From contig CAMLSG010000242.1 in NCBI GenBank assembly GCA_946482635.1, forward strand, positions 1 through 7,698: a stretch of DNA of 7,698 nucleotides, in the 5' to 3' direction. The DNA comes from an uncultured Duganella sp. Its GTDB lineage: Bacteria; Pseudomonadota; Gammaproteobacteria; Burkholderiales; Burkholderiaceae. Below the pieces are notes generated by a model. That model had not been told where the DNA came from and did no database searches. It saw only the letters and a list, made by a program, of their open reading frames with translations. The translations under genes and the position numbers were made by a program. This document shows, in pieces, positions 4,367-7,698 of the stretch. Within the stretch, counting starts at the first letter, position 1, and every line of letters starts with the position of its first letter.

Positions 4367-7300
4367 TCAATGTGCCTCCGAAGCGAGGGTGGCCGGTGCG
4401 GCGGAAGCCTTGCGGCCTACCCATGCGCGCACCACCACGAAGAACACCGGCACGAAGAAGATGCCGAGGAAAGTAGCCGTCAGCATGCCGCCCAGCACGC
4501 CCACGCCGATGGCGTTCTGGCTGCCTGAGCCGGCGCCGCTCGAAATGGCCAGAGGCAGCACGCCGAGGCCGAAGGCGATGGACGTCATCAGGATCGGGCG
4601 CAGGCGCAGCTTGACCGCCTGCAGCGTGGCTTCACGCAGCTCAATGCCCTTCTCTTGCAATTCCTTGGCAAATTCCACGATCAGGATCGCATTCTTCGCC
4701 GACAGGCCGACTACGGTCAGCAAGCCAACCTGGAAATATACGTCGTTCGACAGGTGGAAGCCCCAGGTCGCCAGCACGGTACCGATCACGCCGAGCGGCA
4801 CCACCAGCAGCACCGAGAACGGCACCGACCAGCTTTCATACAGCGCGGCCAGGCACAGGAACACGATCAGCACGGAGATGGTGTACAGCACCGTGGTCTG
4901 GGAGCCGGAATCGCGCTCCTCGACCGACAAGCCGGTCCACTCGAAGCCGATACCAGCCGGCAGCTGCGCCACGAGCTTTTCCATTTCAGCCATCGCCACG
5001 CCGGAGCTCACGCCAGGCGCAGGCATGCCCTGCACGTTCATCGACGACACGCCGTTATAGCGTTCCAGGCGCGGCGAAGCGTAAATCCAGCGGCCGGTAG
5101 CAAAGGCGGAGAACGGCACCATTTCGCCTTGTGCATTGCGCACGAACCACTTGTTCAGGTCTTCCGGCGCCATGCGCGATTCCGGCGAGCCTTGCAGGTA
5201 GACGCGCTTGACGCGGCCACGGTCGACGAAATCGTTCACGTACGACGAGCCCCAGCCTACGCTCAGCACCTTGTTCACGTCGGCCACGGTCAGGCCCAGC
5301 GCAGTGGCTTTCTGCTGGTCGATATCGAGCTTGAATTGCGGCGTATCTTCCTGGCCGTTCGGACGCACTGCCATCAGCAGCGGGTTCTTCGCCGCCATGC
5401 CGAGCAACTGGTTACGCGCAGCCATCAATGCTTCGTGTCCAAGGCCGCCCTGGTCTTGCAGTTGCAGGTCGAAGCCGCTGGCATTGCCCAGTTCCATCAC
5501 GGCTGGCGGCGCAAAGGCAAACACCATCGCTTCGCGGATCTGCGAGAACGCGCCCATCGCACGGCCCGCCACTGCTTTCACGCTAAGGTCCGGGCTCTTG
5601 CGCTCCGACCAGTCTTTCAGCCGCACGAAGGCCAGGCCGGCATTCTGGCCGTTACCGGCAAACGAGAAGCCTGCCACCGTGAACACGGAAGCCACGGAAG
5701 CTTTTTCGTCTTCCATGAAATGATGCTCCAGCTTTTCCAGCACTTTCAGGGTGCGTTGCTGGGTAGCGCCGGTTGGCAGTTGCACCATCGAGAACAGGAT
5801 GCCCTGGTCTTCTTCCGGCAGGAAGGAAGTCGGCAGGCGCATGAAGGACACCGCCAGCACGGCCAGCAGCGCGCCGTACACCACCAGCGAACGGCCGCTG
5901 CGGGTGATCATCTTGCCGACCCAGCCCTGGTACTTGGTGCTGCTGCGGTCGAAGCTGCGGTTGAACCAGCCGAAGAAGCCTTTTTCCGACACGTGTGCGC
6001 CGGGCTTCAGGAAGGTTGCGCACAGCGCAGGCGTGAACACCATTGCTACCAGCACCGACAGCACCATGGCGGAAACGATGGTCACCGAGAACTGGCGGTA
6101 GATCACGCCGGTGGAGCCGCCGAAGAAGGCCATCGGCACGAACACCGCCGACAGCACCATGGCGATACCAACCAGTGCGCCTGAGATCTGGCCCATCGAT
6201 TTCCTGGTCGCTTCTTTCGGCGACAAGCCCTCCTCCGTCATCACGCGCTCGACGTTCTCCACCACCACGATGGCATCGTCCACCAAGAGGCCGATTGCCA
6301 GTACCATGGCGAACATGGTCAGGGTGTTGATCGAATAGCCCAGCGAGAACAGCACGGCAAAGGTACCCAGCAGCACGACCGGAACGGCCAGCGTAGGGAT
6401 CAGGGTGGCGCGGAAATTCTGCAGGAACAGGTACATCACGATGAACACCAGGATCACCGCTTCCACCAGGGTCTTGACCACTTCTTCGATGGACAGCTTG
6501 ACGAAAGGCGTGGTGTCGAATGCCACCACGGCCTTCATCCCTTGCGGGAACTGCTTGCCCATGACTTCGATCTTCTTCTTCACCAGGTCGGCGGTATCCA
6601 GCGCGTTGGCGCCGGTAGCCAGCTTGATCGCCACGCCCACCGCAGGTGCGCCGTTGTAGCGCGCCACGGTGTTGTAGTTTTCGTTGCCCAGCTCAATGCG
6701 AGCCACGTCGCGCAGGTGCACGGTGGCGCCGCTGGCCGTGGTCTTCAACAGGATGGCGCCGAATTGCTCCGGCGTTTGCAAACGGCTCTGGGCCGTCACA
6801 GTGGCGTTCAACTGCTGGTCCGGCACGGCTGGCGCGCCGCCCAGTTCACCGGCGGATACTTCGGCGTTCTGCGCCTGGATGGCGGCCGTCACGTCGGCTG
6901 GAGTCAGCTGGAAGCCCTGCAGCTTTTGCGGGTCGAGCCAGATGCGCATCGCGTACTGGGAACCGAACAGCGTCACGTCGCCCACGCCCTGCACGCGGCT
7001 CAGGGGATCGATCACGTTGGCAGCCACGTAGTCACCCAGGTCGGAATTCTTCATCTTGCCGTCTTCGGAAATGAAGCCCAGCACCATCATGAAGTTGCGG
7101 GTCGCTTTCGACACCACCAGGCCCTGCTGGGTGACAGCGCTAGGCAGCAGCGGGGTCGCCAGCTGCAGCTTGTTCTGTACCTGCACCTGGGCGATGTCCG
7201 GATTGGTGCCGCTGTTGAAAGTCAGCGTGATATTGATGCCGCCGGTCGAATCGCTGTTCGACGACATGTAGCGCAAGCCGTCGATACCCTTCATCTTCTG

Positions 7301-7498
7301 TTCGATGACCTGGGTCACGGCGTCTTCGACTGTCTTGGCCGATGCGCCCGGATAGGAACCGGTGATCGAAATCGATGGCGGTGCAATGCTTGGATACTGC
7401 GCGATTGGCAGGCCTTTGATCGCCATCACACCCGCCAGCATCACGACGATGGCGAGTACCCAGGCGAAAATGGGCCGGTCGATAAAGAAACGAGACAT
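4367..7498 (-). CDS. HAE1-type RND multidrug efflux transporter (AcrB/MexB-like)
   Basis: This gene encodes a 1043-aa inner-membrane, proton-driven drug exporter; AcrB and MexB are of nearly the same length. It starts [17 protein letters not shown], with TM1 at about 11-28. Two large periplasmic loops (about 30-338 and 560-868) form the porter and docking domains. Other membrane segments lie at about 340-500, 537-555 and 870-1022. The proton relay is complete: Asp407 and Asp408 (TM4), Lys935 (TM10), Arg965 and Thr972 (TM11) match AcrB D407, D408, K940, R971 and T978. The phenylalanine pocket is also kept: Phe136, 178, 606, 611, 613 and 624. The switch loop reads GFSF where AcrB has GFGF. GGAGG (7511-7507) lies eight bases before the ATG. 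It sits between the fusion-protein and channel genes of one operon. Broad hydrophobic drug export is expected; the actual substrates cannot be read from sequence. Confidence 0.98.
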   Translation of the reverse strand: MSRFFIDRPIFAWVLAIVVMLAGVMAIKGLPIAQYPSIAPPSISITGSYPGASAKTVEDAVTQVIEQKMKGIDGLRYMSSNSDSTGGINITLTFNSGTNPDIAQVQVQNKLQLATPLLPSAVTQQGLVVSKATRNFMMVLGFISEDGKMKNSDLGDYVAANVIDPLSRVQGVGDVTLFGSQYAMRIWLDPQKLQGFQLTPADVTAAIQAQNAEVSAGELGGAPAVPDQQLNATVTAQSRLQTPEQFGAILLKTTASGATVHLRDVARIELGNENYNTVARYNGAPAVGVAIKLATGANALDTADLVKKKIEVMGKQFPQGMKAVVAFDTTPFVKLSIEEVVKTLVEAVILVFIVMYLFLQNFRATLIPTLAVPVVLLGTFAVLFSLGYSINTLTMFAMVLAIGLLVDDAIVVVENVERVMTEEGLSPKEATRKSMGQISGALVGIAMVLSAVFVPMAFFGGSTGVIYRQFSVTIVSAMVLSVLVAMVFTPALCATFLKPGAHVSEKGFFGWFNRSFDRSSTKYQGWVGKMITRSGRSLVVYGALLAVLAVSFMRLPTSFLPEEDQGILFSMVQLPTGATQQRTLKVLEKLEHHFMEDEKASVASVFTVAGFSFAGNGQNAGLAFVRLKDWSERKSPDLSVKAVAGRAMGAFSQIREAMVFAFAPPAVMELGNASGFDLQLQDQGGLGHEALMAARNQLLGMAAKNPLLMAVRPNGQEDTPQFKLDIDQQKATALGLTVADVNKVLSVGWGSSYVNDFVDRGRVKRVYLQGSPESRMAPEDLNKWFVRNAQGEMVPFSAFATGRWIYASPRLERYNGVSSMNVQGMPAPGVSSGVAMAEMEKLVAQLPAGIGFEWTGLSVEERDSGSQTTVLYTISVLIVFLCLAALYESWSVPFSVLLVVPLGVIGTVLATWGFHLSNDVYFQVGLLTVVGLSAKNAILIVEFAKELQEKGIELREATLQAVKLRLRPILMTSIAFGLGVLPLAISSGAGSGSQNAIGVGVLGGMLTATFLGIFFVPVFFVVVRAWVGRKASAAPATLASEAH
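4375..4379 (-). promoter_or_regulatory. Ribosome binding site of the channel gene
   Basis: GGAGG sits nine bases before the channel gene's ATG, inside the last codons of the transporter gene. It confirms the channel start and suggests translational coupling. Confidence 0.8.
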
Positions 7499-7506
7499 GA
7501 TGAAAA

Positions 7507-7511
7507 CCTCC
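7507..7511 (-). promoter_or_regulatory. Ribosome binding site of the RND transporter gene
   Basis: GGAGG lies eight bases before the transporter ATG, in the 15-nt gap after the fusion-protein stop codon. It supports the chosen start, which gives the family's standard N-terminus. Confidence 0.85.
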
Positions 7512-7513
7512 GC

Positions 7514-7698
7514 TTAGCGCGCAGCGACGGCTGGCTTGTCCGCAGCCGCCGTGGTAGCTGTGCCGGTGGAGTTCTTTGCCACCACGGCCGGCGTGCCAGG
7601 CTTCACTTTCTGCAGGCCTTCAACGATGACGCGGTCGCCGGCCACCAGGCCGGACTTCACCAGCCACTTGTCGCCGATGGTGCCGCCGGTTTGCAGCA
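7514..7698 (-). CDS. Efflux RND periplasmic adaptor (membrane fusion protein), 3' end only
   Basis: Only the last 60 codons and the TAA stop are in the window; the gene continues past the right edge. The visible residues end in GDKWLVKSGLVAGDRVI, then VEGLQKVKPGTPAV, then an Ala/Thr/Lys-rich tail. This matches the C-terminal membrane-proximal domain of AcrA/MexA-type adaptors, where GDxWLVxxGLxxGDRVIVEGLQKV is characteristic. The protein would link the RND transporter to the outer membrane channel in the periplasm, anchored by an N-terminal lipid or signal not seen here. It is the first visible gene of the operon; the stop is 15 bases before the transporter start. The family call is firm despite the short fragment, given the motif and the operon position. 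Confidence 0.93.
   Translation of the reverse strand, partial: LQTGGTIGDKWLVKSGLVAGDRVIVEGLQKVKPGTPAVVAKNSTGTATTAAADKPAVAAR

Noticed and set aside
3055..4476. A 473-codon plus-strand open frame opposite the channel gene
   Set aside because: It is a shadow of the well-supported outer membrane channel gene; it has no motifs and its composition is typical of antisense translation.
4655..6184. A 509-codon plus-strand open frame opposite the RND transporter gene
   Set aside because: It is rich in His, Arg and Gln with no recognisable domain, and lies antisense to a full-length conserved gene. Long open antisense frames are expected in GC-rich coding DNA.
4367..7698. Efflux operon as a novel system
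   Set aside because: Gene order, sizes and all key residues match standard HAE1-RND tripartite pumps.

Overview
The window looks like chromosome from a GC-rich Gram-negative bacterium, most likely a betaproteobacterium of the Massilia/Duganella/Janthinobacterium (Oxalobacteraceae) kind. This rests on base composition, the style of the tRNA, and a MexAB-OprM/AcrAB-type efflux operon. The taxonomic guess comes from general recognition, not a search.

Left part (1-1067): a tRNA-Pro with anticodon GGG lies on the minus strand, driven by a near-consensus promoter. It diverges from a plus-strand SIR2-family NAD-dependent protein deacylase gene. After that gene comes a short spacer holding a 9-bp inverted repeat built on GGGTCAGAC/GTCTGACCC. 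The next transcription unit converges on this spacer.

Middle part (1068-2983): a minus-strand two-gene unit encodes a TetR-family repressor followed, 11 nt later, by a fumarylacetoacetate-hydrolase-family enzyme. Its ribosome binding site overlaps the tetR stop codon. A 93-nt divergent intergenic region separates tetR from a plus-strand GNAT acetyltransferase. That region holds candidate promoters in both directions, and an imperfect dyad between them could be the TetR operator.

Right part (2980-7698): a minus-strand operon encodes a tripartite drug efflux pump in the order membrane fusion protein (only its last 60 residues are in the window), HAE1-type RND transporter (complete, 1043 aa, proton-relay and phenylalanine-pocket residues intact) and NodT/OprM-type outer membrane lipoprotein channel. 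The genes are tightly packed, with GGAGG ribosome binding sites. The channel gene's stop codon overlaps the stop codon of the convergent GNAT gene, with no terminator visible between them.

All protein genes belong to known families and I see no phage, transposon, CRISPR or unknown multi-gene system. The points most worth a second look are the SIR2 protein's Tyr/Arg pair that aligns with the acyl-pocket residues of desuccinylases, the inverted repeat between sir2 and the hydrolase gene, the compact TetR-controlled divergent region with a nearly leaderless tetR transcript, and the overlapping convergent stop codons.
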